A DNA stretch of 23,407 nt, taken from a virus. Where the stretch lies: the IMG/VR virus record IMGVR_UViG_3300008216_000087, positions 1 through 23,407 of that record; one strand, written 5' to 3'. This document shows positions 23,057 to 23,407 of this stretch, one piece after another. The position numbers and the translations under genes are program-made. The notes beneath the pieces are model-generated. The model was not told the origin of the DNA. It saw nothing but the letters and a program-made list of their open reading frames with translations, and did not search any database. How positions within the stretch are numbered: the first letter of the stretch is position 1; each line of letters opens with the position of its first letter.

Positions 23057-23407
23057 TGAATATGTAAAGGATGTAAATGTTCCCTCCATGAAAATTGATT
23101 TGGGGGAACGGGAAGAACTAGATTTCTCTTCTCTTATGAATGCTGATACTAAGAAGCTAGAATTATTCCTCACAGTATATGGTGGATATAAGGCCCACTT
23201 AGAAAGAGAATTGGCAGATATATCTTCTAAGAAGAATGCTTATGAAGCAGCATTTGAAGAAGCCTATTCTGCTGCTATCTTTAAGCTAGCTGATGAGAGG
23301 GAGACTATTGGTAAGAAGAAATTAACTAGGGAAGAAGTACGTGGTGCTGCCTTTGGTGTATATGATGAGCTGAAGGAAATGAGAAAGACTGTGATTGAGT
23401 ATGAAAC
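23013..23407 (+). CDS. Helical protein of unknown function, 3' end outside window
   Basis: ATG 23013 with AGAGG upstream opens a frame that stays open to the last base, giving 131 visible residues. It overlaps the end of the Cas4-like gene by 44 bases. After a polar start (KRWTPSSAITKADEYVKDVN) the sequence is helical and charged, with coiled-coil-like text (HLERELADISSKKNAYEAAF; then DELKEMRKTVIEYE). No catalytic motif is seen. Its position suggests a member of the recombination or replication unit. Confidence 0.65.
   Translation, partial: MEKRWTPSSAITKADEYVKDVNVPSMKIDLGEREELDFSSLMNADTKKLELFLTVYGGYKAHLERELADISSKKNAYEAAFEEAYSAAIFKLADERETIGKKKLTREEVRGAAFGVYDELKEMRKTVIEYE

Overview
This window is a stretch of an AT-rich tailed double-stranded DNA phage (Caudoviricetes type) or a prophage of one. 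Every convincing gene lies on the + strand. Genes are packed tightly, mostly with TAATG or ATGA start/stop overlaps and purine-rich Shine-Dalgarno sites. No tRNA, rRNA, insertion sequence, CRISPR array, integrase or terminase was seen, and there is no gene-free stretch longer than about 110 bases. The host cannot be named. The strong GGAGG ribosome sites and extended -10 boxes (TGTGnTATAAT) would suit a host with Gram-positive-like expression signals, but that is weak inference.

Layout. (1) 1-13150, virion and tail module: end of a tail fibre with a cysteine-rich C-terminal module, a small coiled-coil protein, a two-domain protein with a head-tail adaptor-like part, a tail terminator/completion candidate, an 816-residue tail-tube candidate, two tail-assembly chaperone frames joined by a predicted -1 frameshift on seven As, a short tape measure candidate, a small tail-tip protein, and a 1738-residue hub/fibre protein ending in a self-cleaving S74 chaperone domain. 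(2) 13152-14538, small genes: a 39-residue ORF, a coiled-coil protein, a papain-like cysteine peptidase of the fungal-lectin MOA type, an HTH plus zinc-finger protein, and a two-helix membrane protein. Peptidase and membrane protein could form a lysis cassette, but this is not proven. (3) 14523-15763: a sigma-70-like factor and two unknown genes. (4) 15767-20865, replisome: DnaB-like helicase, DnaG-like primase, an SSB-like protein, a small unknown, and a family A DNA polymerase with 3'-5' exonuclease. (5) 20878-23407, recombination module: a small unknown, a RecA/UvsX-like recombinase, a DUF559/Vsr-like nuclease, a Cas4/RecB-like nuclease with the cysteine pattern of a 4Fe-4S site, and the start of a further helical protein.

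How they may work together. Virion genes build a tail with a self-maturing hub/fibre. Helicase, primase, SSB and polymerase would form a self-contained replisome, with the recombinase and two nucleases serving recombination-linked replication or end processing. The sigma-like factor between the two halves is a natural candidate for switching transcription. An 11-base motif, TGTGnTATAAT, occurs four times, each time at a gene junction. Three copies end 32-37 bases before a start codon, and two are embedded in the last codons of the primase and polymerase genes. This promoter set, possibly served by the phage sigma factor, is the most unusual regulatory signal seen here.
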